33,219 nucleotides of DNA from Candidatus Vogelbacteria bacterium (lineage in GTDB: Bacteria; Patescibacteriota; Minisyncoccia; Phycocordibacterales; JACOZG01): the NCBI GenBank assembly GCA_016181465.1, contig JACOZG010000037.1, forward strand, positions 1-33,219, given 5' to 3'. The notes below the pieces were generated by a model. It saw nothing but the letters and a program-made list of their open reading frames with translations. It had not been told where the DNA came from and made no database searches. Below, one piece after another: positions 1 to 7,054 of the stretch (the first letter of the stretch is position 1; every line of letters starts with the position of its first letter). The position numbers and the translations under genes were made by a program.

Positions 1-23
1 TTCAAGTTTTTCTTTGGCGGCAT
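1..23 (-). CDS. Possible start of a minus-strand gene, cut by the window edge
   Basis: An ATG on the minus strand at 23-21 opens a frame reading MPPKKNL before the window ends. It lies about 40 bases downstream of the stop of the bPH2 gene, in the same direction, so it could be the next gene of that transcript. Only seven residues are visible and no clear ribosome binding site precedes it. The call is tentative. Confidence 0.22.
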
Positions 24-62
24 TCAATCCAAGAATTCGTGAAGCGAATACAAAATATGAAA

Positions 63-587
63 TTAAAGTCCTTGATTCTTAGATTGACGGGCTCGCTGGA
101 TGAGTTCATCACGAATCTGTTCGGCGACCCCTCGCGATAAAGCGGGGAGACGCCCCTCTGCACCGATAACGGCCGCGCCATAGCGACCAACAACAGCACT
201 AGCCCCCGCTGTTTGTATGTTCAAATCCGAGGGACCAAGAATACGAGCCAGAATGCCACGATAGATGTCTACATTCTGAATGCGATCGTAAGGAATGGTT
301 GCATACTTTTTGTAGATAACCCCAAGCTCCTTGCGAAAACCAGCATCGGTGAGCTCATAGCGATAGAAGTGGTAGGTAAGTTTTGCCCAGATAAAGAAGA
401 AAATCAACAAAGCTGGAATCATAATCCAAAGCCAATTAAGAAATCCGAAAGATACATCACCAGTCTTGTCTGGAAGACCAGAAAGAAAAACGGTGAGATA
501 TACTCCTAAAATTATGAGAAGTATAAACCAACGGAGAACAAAACTGATAAAGAATACCCAAACTGACCTCGGGTCTAATTGTTTCAT
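63..587 (-). CDS. bPH2 (YdbS/YdbT-like) membrane protein
   Basis: A protein of about 174 residues starting MKQLDPRSVW. Two hydrophobic segments (about residues 12-33 and 48-66) are followed by a soluble bacterial PH domain with the family's typical run: a YRYELTDAGFRKELGV strand, then ATIPYDRIQNVDIYRG, then the LNIQTAG and LPALSRGVAEQIRDEL parts. bPH2 proteins of this type are small membrane-anchored proteins of unknown biochemical role, common in Gram-positives, archaea and CPR. A longer frame begins with GTG at 662, but the ATG at 587 fits the family start, so it is preferred. A dyad TATGTG-N6-CACATA lies upstream at 648-665. No Shine-Dalgarno is seen. Confidence 0.8.
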   Translation of the reverse strand: MKQLDPRSVWVFFISFVLRWFILLIILGVYLTVFLSGLPDKTGDVSFGFLNWLWIMIPALLIFFFIWAKLTYHFYRYELTDAGFRKELGVIYKKYATIPYDRIQNVDIYRGILARILGPSDLNIQTAGASAVVGRYGAAVIGAEGRLPALSRGVAEQIRDELIQRARQSKNQGL

Positions 588-701
588 ATTATTTTTATTA
601 GATAATAAAAGGTTTAAAATCCAAGTAGAAAAGTCGACAGCTTTTCTTATGTGTATTATCACATATGATTAAAAAATTTTCTTTCCCCATTATACCCTTT
701 T

Positions 702-773
702 TGCCCCCGGCAGGAATCGGACCTGCATCACCGGCTTAGAAGTCCGAGGTTCTATCCATTGAACTACGGGGGC
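702..773 (-). tRNA. tRNA-Arg (anticodon TCT)
   Basis: On the minus strand the seven-base acceptor arms GCCCCCG and CGGGGGC pair, the T-loop reads TCCGATT in a GCAGG/CCTGC stem, and the anticodon loop CTTCTAA gives TCT (Arg). The discriminator is A. CCA is not encoded (AAA follows). It lies 30 bases from tRNA-Val in the same direction and is probably co-transcribed with it. Confidence 0.92.
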
Positions 774-824
774 CGATGGACGGTGGAGGGGTTGAACGGC
801 CGATGGACGGTGGAGGGGTTGAAC
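771..824 (-). repeat. 27-bp tandem duplication containing the tRNA-Val 3' end
   Basis: The 27-base unit at 771-797 is repeated exactly at 798-824. The right-hand copy includes the last 21 bases of tRNA-Val (3' acceptor strand plus part of the T arm); the left-hand copy is an orphan fragment lying between tRNA-Val and tRNA-Arg. The first three bases of the left copy also form the 5' end of tRNA-Arg. Confidence 0.85.
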
Positions 825-876
825 CTCCGACCTACGCAGTGTAAATGCGTCGCTCTGCCAACTGAGCTAACCGTCC
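804..876 (-). tRNA. tRNA-Val (anticodon TAC)
   Basis: Acceptor arms GGACGGT/ACCGTCC, D arm with GCTCAGTTGGCAGAGC, anticodon stem ACGCA/TGCGT with loop TTTACAC (anticodon TAC, Val) and T arm GGAGG-TTCAACC-CCTCC are all present on the minus strand. The discriminator is A and CCA is not encoded (TCG follows). The 3' part is duplicated immediately downstream. Confidence 0.93.
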
Positions 877-889
877 CAATCTTAACCTT

Positions 890-918
890 ACGATAACTCG
901 TCTGACGCGGTTTTTCAA
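890..918 (-). promoter_or_regulatory. Possible promoter of the tRNA-Val/tRNA-Arg unit
   Basis: On the minus strand TTGAAA (918-913) is followed after 17 bases by TATCGT (895-890), 13 bases before the first base of tRNA-Val. The -35 matches the sigma-70 consensus at five positions and the -10 at four. Position and spacing support it, but the -10 is weak. Confidence 0.35.
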
Positions 919-940
919 ACCTGCCTGCCGGCAGGCAGGT
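919..940. repeat. 22-bp perfect palindrome (CCTGCCTGCCGGCAGGCAGG core)
   Basis: A perfect inverted repeat in the divergent region between the tRNA pair and acyP, with no unpaired centre. It abuts the possible tRNA -35 on one side and the acyP -10 on the other. GC-rich palindromes of this CCTGCC/GGCAGG type are, as far as I recall, a recurrent intergenic repeat in Parcubacteria. It could also act as a two-way transcription block. Confidence 0.7.
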
Positions 941-941
941 G

Positions 942-950
942 TGCTAGGAT
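942..950 (+). promoter_or_regulatory. Extended -10 of acyP, leaderless spacing
   Basis: TGCTAGGAT is an extended -10 (TG-n-TAGGAT). Its -10 hexamer ends 8 bases before the ATG at 959, so transcription should start at or within a couple of bases of the start codon. No good -35 and no Shine-Dalgarno are visible. Confidence 0.45.
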
Positions 951-958
951 AACTGGCG

Positions 959-1240
959 ATGCCGGCAGTCAAGGAAATTGAAGCCATTGTTTCTGGCCGA
1001 GTGACCGGCGTGCTCTTCCGGGATTTTGTCCGGCGCCGGGCGCGCCGGCTCGGACTCGTCGGCACGGTCGAGAATCAGCCCGACCAGACCGTGCGCGTGG
1101 TGGCTCAAGGCGGCGAGTCATCTTTACGGCCATTGATTAGTTATCTGGAGCGAGGGTCGCTGTGGTCAAAAGTGGAAAAGGTTGAAGTGATCTGGCGCGA
1201 ACCAACCGGAGAATTCGGCGGCTTTCGTATTATTTATTGA
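959..1240 (+). CDS. acyP: Acylphosphatase
   Basis: A 93-residue protein, the usual length for acylphosphatase, which hydrolyses carboxyl-phosphate bonds such as acetyl phosphate in the cytosol. The phosphate-binding loop is visible as GRVTGVLFRDFVRRRA (family GxVQGVxFR, with T in place of Q and the essential Arg kept), followed by GLVGTVENQPDQTVRVVAQG, which matches the second signature containing the catalytic Asn. It heads a same-strand run with uppS (6-base gap), the pseudouridine synthase and rplS. The ATG follows an extended -10 by 8 bases, so the message is probably leaderless. Confidence 0.88.
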   Translation: MPAVKEIEAIVSGRVTGVLFRDFVRRRARRLGLVGTVENQPDQTVRVVAQGGESSLRPLISYLERGSLWSKVEKVEVIWREPTGEFGGFRIIY

Positions 1241-1246
1241 TGATCA

Positions 1247-1936
1247 ATGATGAATAAGTTAAGTTGCCTCGGCATTATTATGGACGGCAACCGCCGCTTT
1301 GCTCGCGAGCGGGGTCTGCCCCTCGTTGAGGGTCATCGTCGGGGCTTGGCCAAGGTCAAAGAAGTTTTGGATTGGGTTTGGCAGGCGGACATTAAAACCG
1401 TTTTTCTTTATGCTTTCTCGACCGAGAATTGGCACCGGAGTAAAATTGAGGTCTCGGCGCTTCTGGTCTTGTTCCGTAAATTTTTAAAGACCGAGGTTAA
1501 AACTTTGCGTCAACGCGACATCCGTTTGGTCTGCCTCGGCGAGCTCGGCCGCTTTTCGCGCGGCCTGAAGAAATTGATTGATGAAGCGATGGCCGCGACC
1601 AAAGATTGCCGCACAGCCACTCTGGCAGTGGCGCTTTCCTACGGCGGCCGGGCGGAAATTGTGACCGCGGCAAAAATTTTCGCCGAGAAATATCGAACCA
1701 GCCTTAAAACCGCCGGGGAAAAAGAATTCAATCGATGCTTGTGGACTGCCGGGCTACCGGATCCGGATTTGATCATCCGCACCGGCGGTGAACAGCGGCT
1801 CTCCAACTTTCTGCCCTGGCAGTCGGTCTACAGCGAGCTCTATTTCACTAAAACTTATTGGCCGGCGCTGAAGCGGCAGGAATTTGAGGCGATCATCGCC
1901 GATTACCGATCCCGTCAGCGCCGTTTAGGCCGCTAG
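1247..1936 (+). CDS. uppS: Isoprenyl transferase (undecaprenyl diphosphate synthase)
   Basis: 229 residues, close to the usual 240-250. Cis-prenyltransferases condense farnesyl diphosphate with isopentenyl diphosphate to make the lipid carrier for peptidoglycan and glycans. The catalytic Asp lies in IMDGNRRFARERG (D13), the substrate region AFSTENWHRS follows, and the C-terminal signature DPDLIIRTGGEQRLSNFLPWQ then YSELYF is intact. Two adjacent ATGs (1247, 1250) are possible starts; neither has a Shine-Dalgarno. It lies directly after acyP and 9 bases before the RluA-type gene. Confidence 0.95.
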   Translation: MMNKLSCLGIIMDGNRRFARERGLPLVEGHRRGLAKVKEVLDWVWQADIKTVFLYAFSTENWHRSKIEVSALLVLFRKFLKTEVKTLRQRDIRLVCLGELGRFSRGLKKLIDEAMAATKDCRTATLAVALSYGGRAEIVTAAKIFAEKYRTSLKTAGEKEFNRCLWTAGLPDPDLIIRTGGEQRLSNFLPWQSVYSELYFTKTYWPALKRQEFEAIIADYRSRQRRLGR

Positions 1937-1945
1937 CTCACTTTG

Positions 1946-2662
1946 ATGGAGCCGAAAGTGATTTACGAAAATGAGCATTGGGTGATATTGGATAAACCGA
2001 CCGGCTGGCTGACTCACGCTGATGGCCGCACTGCCGGGCCGACAGTGGCTGATTGGCTTCTGGCGCGTTATCCTGGCCTCGGTGCGGTCGGCGAGCCGAT
2101 GCGGCTGGCGACTGGCAAGATTGTGGCTCGGCCCGGGATCGTCCACCGTCTGGATCGGGAGACGAGCGGCGTAATGGCGGCGGCCAAAAACGAAACGACT
2201 TACCGCGCGCTCCGGCAGGCCTTTGCCGCGCGGCGCGTCAGGAAAAGTTATCGCCTTCTAGTCATCGGCCAAATTAAATCAGACGAGGGGGTCATTGATT
2301 CGCCGATTGGCCGGAGTCAGCTTGATCCTCGACGTCGGACCGTGTTTCGTCGGGGTTTGATCCGGCGGGCCGTTACCGAATATCGCGTCCTCCATCGTTT
2401 TTCGGCTACCACTTATCTTGAGGCCTACCCCGAGACCGGCCGGACGCATCAGTTGCGCGTTCATTTCAAGTCCATCCAGCATCCGCTTATCGGCGATCAG
2501 CTTTACGGCAGTCCGGTTTCAACGGTCATCAGCCGGACGGCTTTGCATGCTTATTGTTTGGAATTGCCGCCGCTGGTCGCGTCCTCCGGGTCGGCGGCCA
2601 TTTTTCTCGCCCCCCTGCCGCTCGATTTTTTTACCGCCCTTGCTTTGCTCGGCGAGTTATGA
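1946..2662 (+). CDS. RluA-family pseudouridine synthase
   Basis: About 238 residues. The family isomerises uridine to pseudouridine in rRNA or tRNA. The N-terminal VIYENEHWVILDKPTGWLTH strand and the catalytic motif HRLDRETSG (Asp about residue 70) are clear, as is the later ETGRTHQLRVHF motif and HPLIGDQLYG. No N-terminal S4 RNA-binding domain is present, so it resembles RluA-type rather than RluB/RluD-type enzymes; the target position cannot be told from sequence alone. ATG at 1946 is chosen over an overlapping TTG at 1943. It precedes rplS by 13 bases. Confidence 0.93.
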   Translation: MEPKVIYENEHWVILDKPTGWLTHADGRTAGPTVADWLLARYPGLGAVGEPMRLATGKIVARPGIVHRLDRETSGVMAAAKNETTYRALRQAFAARRVRKSYRLLVIGQIKSDEGVIDSPIGRSQLDPRRRTVFRRGLIRRAVTEYRVLHRFSATTYLEAYPETGRTHQLRVHFKSIQHPLIGDQLYGSPVSTVISRTALHAYCLELPPLVASSGSAAIFLAPLPLDFFTALALLGEL

Positions 2663-2675
2663 TATCGTCGCTTGA

Positions 2676-3080
2676 ATGTCCCCGACTAATTTTATTATTT
2701 CGCCGGTTGATTTAGAGGCGCGGCGGGCTTGGGCCTTGGTTCCGGGCGCGACTATCCGCGTCTGGCAGAAAATTATTGAAGGCGGCAAAACCCGGCTCCA
2801 ACCATTTGACGGTTTGGTGATTGCTTGCCAGCACGGACGCGAACCGGGCGCCACCTTTACCGTCCGGCGCGTGGCGAGCGGCGTGGGTACGGAAAAAATC
2901 TTCCCGCTTTACTCGCCGCTGATTGACAAGGTGGAAATTCTTAAGTCGGCCAAGGTCCGACGGGCCAAACTTTATTATGTCCGAATCAAATCTCGCCGTG
3001 ATATTCGTCGAAAAGTGAAGCAAGTTGATCTCGCCGCCGCTCTTGACGAGACTTTGGATGAAGAAGCGCGGGTGGTGTAA
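2676..3080 (+). CDS. rplS: 50S ribosomal protein L19
   Basis: 134 residues, somewhat longer than the usual 115-120. L19 sits at the 30S-50S interface. The conserved blocks PGATIRVWQKIIEGGKTRLQ, FDGLVIAC, TFTVRRVASGVGTEKIFPLYSP and KVRRAKLYYVR are all recognisable. The C-terminal extension (after about residue 107) is charged and ends EEARVV. The last five codons including the stop lie inside the following tRNA-Leu gene (15-base same-strand overlap), which is unusual. Confidence 0.95.
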   Translation: MSPTNFIISPVDLEARRAWALVPGATIRVWQKIIEGGKTRLQPFDGLVIACQHGREPGATFTVRRVASGVGTEKIFPLYSPLIDKVEILKSAKVRRAKLYYVRIKSRRDIRRKVKQVDLAAALDETLDEEARVV

Positions 3081-3147
3081 CTGGTAGCCACGTACGTTTG
3101 AGGGGCGTATGCCGTAAGGCGTGGGAGTTCGAATCTCCCCCCGCGCA
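3066..3147 (+). tRNA. tRNA-Leu (anticodon GAG)
   Basis: A class II tRNA of 82 bases. Acceptor arms GCGCGGG and CCCGCGC pair; the anticodon stem TACGT/GCGTA encloses loop TTGAGGG (anticodon GAG, Leu); a long variable arm GCC-GTAA-GGC follows; T arm GGGAG-TTCGAAT-CTCCC is clear. CCA is not encoded (TCA follows the discriminator A). Its 5' acceptor strand and start of the D arm overlap the last 15 bases of rplS, so the tRNA must be cut from, or transcribed separately from, the rplS message. Confidence 0.93.
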
Positions 3148-3170
3148 TCATAACTTTGTTTTTGTCAATG

Positions 3171-3198
3171 ATGACAATTTGGGTGGGGGCGGTATAAT
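3171..3198 (+). promoter_or_regulatory. Sigma-70-type promoter of the Cys-rich microprotein
   Basis: ATGACA (3171-3176, five of six matches) and TATAAT (3193-3198) with a 16-base spacer. It lies in the non-coding gap after tRNA-Leu and points at the small ORF starting at 3254, which would give a leader of about 50 bases. Confidence 0.6.
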
Positions 3199-3253
3199 TA
3201 AAGAGTTACGGTCGAATTTGATTAAAAATAAGCATTAATTTCATTTTTTCACC

Positions 3254-3346
3254 ATGGCCGAAGAAACTAAGTGTCCAACCTGCATGCATGTTCACAATAA
3301 GCCCGACGGCACCTGTGGCCAGTGCGGTTGCACAATAAAGGGTTAG
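3254..3346 (+). CDS. 30-residue Cys/His-rich microprotein (putative zinc ribbon)
   Basis: ATG to TAG encodes 30 residues with five Cys and two His, arranged CPTCMHVH followed by CGQCGC. Two CxxC knuckles separated by 10 residues suggest a tiny zinc-binding fold. It lies between a good promoter (3171-3198) and a strong hairpin terminator (3368-3403), so it looks like a complete transcription unit, yet no Shine-Dalgarno precedes the ATG. I do not recognise a named family. It could be mistaken for intergenic DNA because of its length; the tight promoter-ORF-terminator layout and the Cys pattern are the support. Confidence 0.6.
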   Translation: MAEETKCPTCMHVHNKPDGTCGQCGCTIKG

Positions 3347-3367
3347 AGCGCCACTGCTTTGGCGTCA

Positions 3368-3403
3368 GCAAAACCCTCCGCCTCTGGCGGAGGGTTTTGC
3401 GTT
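3368..3403. terminator. Strong hairpin terminator, 15-bp stem
   Basis: GCAAAACCCTCCGCC (3368-3382), loop TCT, perfect complement at 3386-3400. The A-run in one arm and the T-run in the other make it usable from either strand. It ends the microprotein unit. Confidence 0.85.
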
Positions 3404-3492
3404 TCTCGGCTGTTTCTGGTATCATATCAGTTTAGTCGGTACGACGGGTTCGGCTTTGGTCTTTTGGGATCAGGAATTGAAAGGATTCAGTC

Positions 3493-3711
3493 ATGGTCGG
3501 GCGGCGAGAAGAAAGGGTTTTTGTTAAGGTCGGAGTGGAGGCAACAGAAGATGAGGTCAGGCGGCAAGCGGCGGCACTGCTCGGTGTTGACCCCGGCCGA
3601 TGCCGCTTTGAACCGGGTCAATGGTGCGGCCCCTCTACCTCTGCTGATCCAGAGCCATTTTCTGGAGACACCGGGTATCATATGATTGTGCACATTGAAG
3701 AGGGAGTTTGA
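3493..3711 (+). CDS. Hypothetical protein, 72 residues
   Basis: A small soluble protein starting MVGRREERVFVKVGVEATEDEVRRQAAALLG (shown here only as a readable N-terminal strand-helix pair) and ending HMIVHIEEGV. I do not recognise the family. The gene has a good Shine-Dalgarno, GAAAGGA at 3479-3485, 7 bases before the ATG, which fixes the start, and an intrinsic terminator at 3746. Longer frames on both strands across the same DNA lack such signals and are treated as shadows. It belongs to a set of four Shine-Dalgarno-led, self-terminated orphan genes in this window. Confidence 0.6.
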   Translation: MVGRREERVFVKVGVEATEDEVRRQAAALLGVDPGRCRFEPGQWCGPSTSADPEPFSGDTGYHMIVHIEEGV

Positions 3712-3745
3712 GACAATCCGAGTCTAGACTTTGTTCCATCGCTAT

Positions 3746-3773
3746 GTTCCGTCACCGCGACGGAACTTTTTTT
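3746..3773 (+). terminator. Intrinsic terminator of the 72-residue gene
   Basis: GTTCCGTC (3746-3753), loop ACCGC, GACGGAAC (3759-3766), then a run of seven T. Textbook layout. Confidence 0.88.
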
Positions 3774-3788
3774 ATCTGACGAATAGTC

Positions 3789-3794
3789 TATAAT
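3789..3794 (+). promoter_or_regulatory. -10 box of the histidine kinase gene, leaderless spacing
   Basis: A consensus TATAAT ends 7 bases before the ATG at 3802, so the transcript should begin at the start codon. No convincing -35 is seen; the upstream DNA is the previous terminator. Confidence 0.55.
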
Positions 3795-3801
3795 TAAATT
3801 G

Positions 3802-4929
3802 ATGACCGAAGCCGAATTGCGCGAAAAACAGGAACAGCTGAATGCCATTCTCTCCTCAATGGCCGAAGGGCTAATCGCCATTGATAACGAGCGCCGCGTC
3901 ATTTTGATGAATCAGGCCGCCGGCATCCTCCTCCGGACCGCGCCCCAGGAGGCGACCGGCCAAGATATTCGTCAGATTCTGCGCTCTTACCGTGACGGCG
4001 CCGAACTGCCGTACAAAGATTTGCCGATTGAGAAAGCGATGACCGAGCGCAATATCATCTCGGTTGGCCTCTTAGACAATCTTTCAGTTCGGGTCAAGAA
4101 TGGCCGTCTCTTCCCGGTGGCGCTGATGATCGCGCCCTTGTTAAATCGGGGCGAAGTCTCGGGCGCGATCATTCTGTTCCGCGACATCACTAAAGATAAG
4201 GAGATTGACCGCGCCAAAACCGAATTCGTGTCGCTGGCCTCGCATCAGTTGAAGACGCCGCTCTCGGCCATCAATTGGTATTCGGAAATGATGCTCGAAG
4301 AAGAAGTGGGGCCGTTGAATGACAAACAGAAAGAATATCTGAAAAATCTCTACGACGCCAATCGCCGAATGGTTGAACTCGTCAATTCTCTCCTCAATGT
4401 GTCGCGAATTGACCTCGGCGCTTTTGCGGTTGAGCCGACCCCGACTGATTTTGCCGCCGTGGCCGACGGCGTCTTGGCCGAACTCGCGCCCCAACTCGCG
4501 CTGAAGAGACTGCATCTGAACAAAGAGTATGATCCCAAGGTGCCGGCGATCAACGCCGACGGTAAACTTGTCCGCATTGTTTTCCAGAATCTTTTATCCA
4601 ACGCCGTTAAATATACGGCCCCGGGCGGCTCGGTCGGCCTCGCCATCAAGAAAGAAGGTGAGAATGTGCTGATTCGGGTGACCGACACCGGTTACGGCAT
4701 TCCAGCCGCGGACCAGGGGAAAATATTTACCAAACTTTTCCGGGCTGATAATATTAGGGATAAAGAAGCGGAAGGCACCGGTCTCGGTCTCTATATTGTC
4801 AAAGCAGTGGTGGAGGAGGCCGGCGGCAGGATTTGGTTCGATTCGCTCGAAGGCCGAGGTACCACCTTTTTTATCACTCTGCCTTTGGCCGGTATGCCAA
4901 AGAAAGATGGGGTCAAGGGTTTAACTTAA
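3802..4929 (+). CDS. Soluble PAS-domain sensor histidine kinase
   Basis: 375 residues. A PAS domain (about residues 5-130, with ILSSMAEGLIAIDNERRVILMN and a later IILFRDITKDKE end) is followed by HisKA with the phosphoacceptor His in LASHQLKTPLSAINW (about H148) and an HATPase_c domain with N box NLLSNAVKY (about 263), G1 DTGYGIP (about 295) and G2 GTGLGLYI (about 326). There is no signal peptide or membrane segment, so it probably senses a cytosolic or membrane-proximal cue. The receiver gene starts 11 bases downstream and the T4P genes follow, which suggests control of pilus function. A TTG at 3799 is a possible alternative start; the ATG fits the -10 spacing better. Confidence 0.93.
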   Translation: MTEAELREKQEQLNAILSSMAEGLIAIDNERRVILMNQAAGILLRTAPQEATGQDIRQILRSYRDGAELPYKDLPIEKAMTERNIISVGLLDNLSVRVKNGRLFPVALMIAPLLNRGEVSGAIILFRDITKDKEIDRAKTEFVSLASHQLKTPLSAINWYSEMMLEEEVGPLNDKQKEYLKNLYDANRRMVELVNSLLNVSRIDLGAFAVEPTPTDFAAVADGVLAELAPQLALKRLHLNKEYDPKVPAINADGKLVRIVFQNLLSNAVKYTAPGGSVGLAIKKEGENVLIRVTDTGYGIPAADQGKIFTKLFRADNIRDKEAEGTGLGLYIVKAVVEEAGGRIWFDSLEGRGTTFFITLPLAGMPKKDGVKGLT

Positions 4930-4940
4930 ATAATTTAATT

Positions 4941-5339
4941 GTGGCCGAAGAAAAAACACGCGGTCGGATCCTGCTCGTTGAGGACGATAAATTTTTGTCA
5001 ACGGCGCTCGCTGATAAACTCGCGCGCGAGGGCTTTGCCGTGATCAAGGCGTCAAACGGCGAAGAGGCCTTGGCCAAAGTGCGGCTCGCCCGGCCCGATC
5101 TCGTGCTCTTGGATCTGATTATGCCGCAGAAAACAGGTTTTGAAGTGTTGGCTGACTTGAAACTGGAACCGAGCACCAAAAATATACCGGTCATTGTGCT
5201 GTCTAATCTCGGACAGGAAGCTGATATTAAAAAGGCCAAAGAGCTGGGCGCCCGCGATTACCTGGTCAAGTCCGATGTGGAAATGAAAACCGTGGTGGAA
5301 AAAATCAAAGCGGAATTAGCCAAAACGGTCCAGCCGTAA
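4941..5339 (+). CDS. Single-domain response regulator (CheY-like)
   Basis: 132 residues from GTG at 4941, reading VAEEKTRGRILLVEDDKF. The receiver has the acidic pair EDD near the start, the phosphoacceptor Asp in LVLLDLIMPQKTG (about D58), the conserved Thr/Ser in IVLSN and the Lys in DYLVKSD. No DNA-binding output domain follows, so it acts by protein contact, like CheY. It is paired with the histidine kinase and its stop is one base before pilB, so all are probably one transcript. A longer frame from 4833 would overlap the kinase gene and is rejected. Confidence 0.9.
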   Translation: MAEEKTRGRILLVEDDKFLSTALADKLAREGFAVIKASNGEEALAKVRLARPDLVLLDLIMPQKTGFEVLADLKLEPSTKNIPVIVLSNLGQEADIKKAKELGARDYLVKSDVEMKTVVEKIKAELAKTVQP

Positions 5340-5340
5340 C

Positions 5341-7050
5341 GTGGAAATTTCCGCCGCCGAATTGAGGAAACTATTGGTCGAGCCCGGGCTCGTCTCGGCG
5401 GCGGATTTCGCCGCCGCCGCGGCGGAAAGCGAGGCCGAGAGACAGAATCTTTGGGCCGTGCTGGTGGATAAGGATTTGATTCGCGACGGTCAACTCGGCC
5501 AGCTCGTGGCCGAGGCCCACAACTTTCGTTGGCTTGATCTCCGGCGCGAGACGGTCGAGCCGGCGATTCTGACGCAAGTGCCGGAACTGGTCGCCCGGCG
5601 CCGCGGGGTGGTGGCTCTCTCGCGCGGACCCGCCGGGATCAAGGTCGGTCTCGCCGACCCGACCGATCTCGCCACCATCCATCTTCTGGAAAAACGTCTT
5701 GGCGATCGGATTCAGCCCTTCTTCATCACCCGGCGCGACCTCGCCGAAGCTCTGACCAATTACAAGGGCAGTTTGAAAGCCGAGTTTGAGGAAACATTAA
5801 GGCGCGTGTTCGATGAACGGGTGAGTCGCGAAGAGCGAGATAATCAAACGATTAAGCTGGTTGACCTGCTTTTGCGGTATGGCCATCAGAATAAGGCCTC
5901 GGATATTCACCTTGAGCCGTATCGCGATAAGGTTTTGGTCCGTTTTCGCATTGATGGCGTGCTGCACGATGTCCTGGAGGTGCCCAAGACTCTATCGGAC
6001 ATTATCCTGACCCGTCTGAAAATTCTGGCCCGGATGCGAACGGACGAACATCGTTCGGCTCAAGACGGCAAACTTCAATTTGCGCCGCCGCCGGGCGCGG
6101 CCGGGCGCGAGGAAACCGTTGATGTGCGCGTTTCCATCGTGCCGGTAACCGAGGGCGAGAACGCGGTCCTCCGTCTCTTGTCCGAACAAAGCCGTCAATT
6201 CAGTTTGACCGATCTCGGGCTCGGGGAGGCGGATCTCGTTAAGGTCAAACGGGCGATTGATAATCCCCACGGCATGATTTTGGTGACCGGCCCGACCGGT
6301 TCGGGCAAAACCACCACGGTCTACGCGCTGGTGAAAATTTTGAATACCCGCGATGTCCACATCTCGACCATTGAAGATCCGGTCGAGTATGATATTGAAG
6401 GCGTCAGTCAAATTCAGGTCAACCCGAAAACCAATCTGACTTTCGCTTCTGGCCTTCGGGCGATTGTCCGCCAAGATCCGGACATTATCGTCGTCGGGGA
6501 AATTCGCGACGAGGAGACGGCCGGCATCGCCGTCAATTCGGCGATGACTGGGCACTTAGTGCTTTCCACCCTCCACGCCAATGACGCGGCCACCACTCTG
6601 CCGCGGCTTCTCGATATGGGCATTGAGCCGTTTCTCGTGGCCTCGACCGTCAATGCGGTCGTGGCCCAACGTCTGGTTCGCAAGGTCTGCGATCGTTGCC
6701 GGATCTCGGCGGCGCCGACCCCGGAATCGGTGGCCCTGATCGGCCGCGAGCCGGAATTGAAACGGGCGTTCAAAGCGCGGGGTTACGGCCGCTTGAATAA
6801 ATTAACCTTTTATCGCGGCGCCGGCTGCGACCTCTGCAGTCAGACCGGCTATCAAGGCCGGATCGGGATTTTCGAGGCGATGACGATGAGCGATGGGGTT
6901 AAATCTTTGGTGGTGGCCCGAGCGTCGGCGAACGAAATCACAAAGCAGGCCCGGGCCGAAGGTATGTCCACCATGCTCGACGACGGACTCGACAAAGTGT
7001 TGATCGGTTTGACGACGCTCGATGAAGTCTTGCGGGTGACTAAAATTTAA
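5341..7050 (+). CDS. pilB: Type IV pilus assembly ATPase PilB
   Basis: 569 residues, the normal length. PilB powers pilus extension at the cytosolic face of the inner membrane. An N-terminal MshEN-like region (about 1-150) is followed by the GspE core: DIHLEP, Walker A GPTGSGKTTT (about 317-326), Asp box STIEDPVEYD, Walker B QDPDIIVVGEIRDEET (about 380) and His box MTGHLVLSTLHAND. A zinc-binding tetracysteine is present as CDRC (about 450) and CDLC (about 496), then TGYQGRIGIFE. The GTG start at 5341 comes one base after the receiver stop. No pilT retraction ATPase lies in the window. Confidence 0.97.
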   Translation: MEISAAELRKLLVEPGLVSAADFAAAAAESEAERQNLWAVLVDKDLIRDGQLGQLVAEAHNFRWLDLRRETVEPAILTQVPELVARRRGVVALSRGPAGIKVGLADPTDLATIHLLEKRLGDRIQPFFITRRDLAEALTNYKGSLKAEFEETLRRVFDERVSREERDNQTIKLVDLLLRYGHQNKASDIHLEPYRDKVLVRFRIDGVLHDVLEVPKTLSDIILTRLKILARMRTDEHRSAQDGKLQFAPPPGAAGREETVDVRVSIVPVTEGENAVLRLLSEQSRQFSLTDLGLGEADLVKVKRAIDNPHGMILVTGPTGSGKTTTVYALVKILNTRDVHISTIEDPVEYDIEGVSQIQVNPKTNLTFASGLRAIVRQDPDIIVVGEIRDEETAGIAVNSAMTGHLVLSTLHANDAATTLPRLLDMGIEPFLVASTVNAVVAQRLVRKVCDRCRISAAPTPESVALIGREPELKRAFKARGYGRLNKLTFYRGAGCDLCSQTGYQGRIGIFEAMTMSDGVKSLVVARASANEITKQARAEGMSTMLDDGLDKVLIGLTTLDEVLRVTKI

Positions 7051-7054
7051 AATT

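Noticed and set aside
213-672. Plus-strand ORFs across the bPH2 gene
   Set aside because: They lie antisense to a gene with a clear family pattern and encode nothing recognisable.
3359-3693. 108-residue plus-strand and 68-residue minus-strand frames over the 72-residue gene
   Set aside because: Neither has a ribosome binding site; the longer one starts inside the upstream terminator. The 72-residue frame has a Shine-Dalgarno and terminator that fit.
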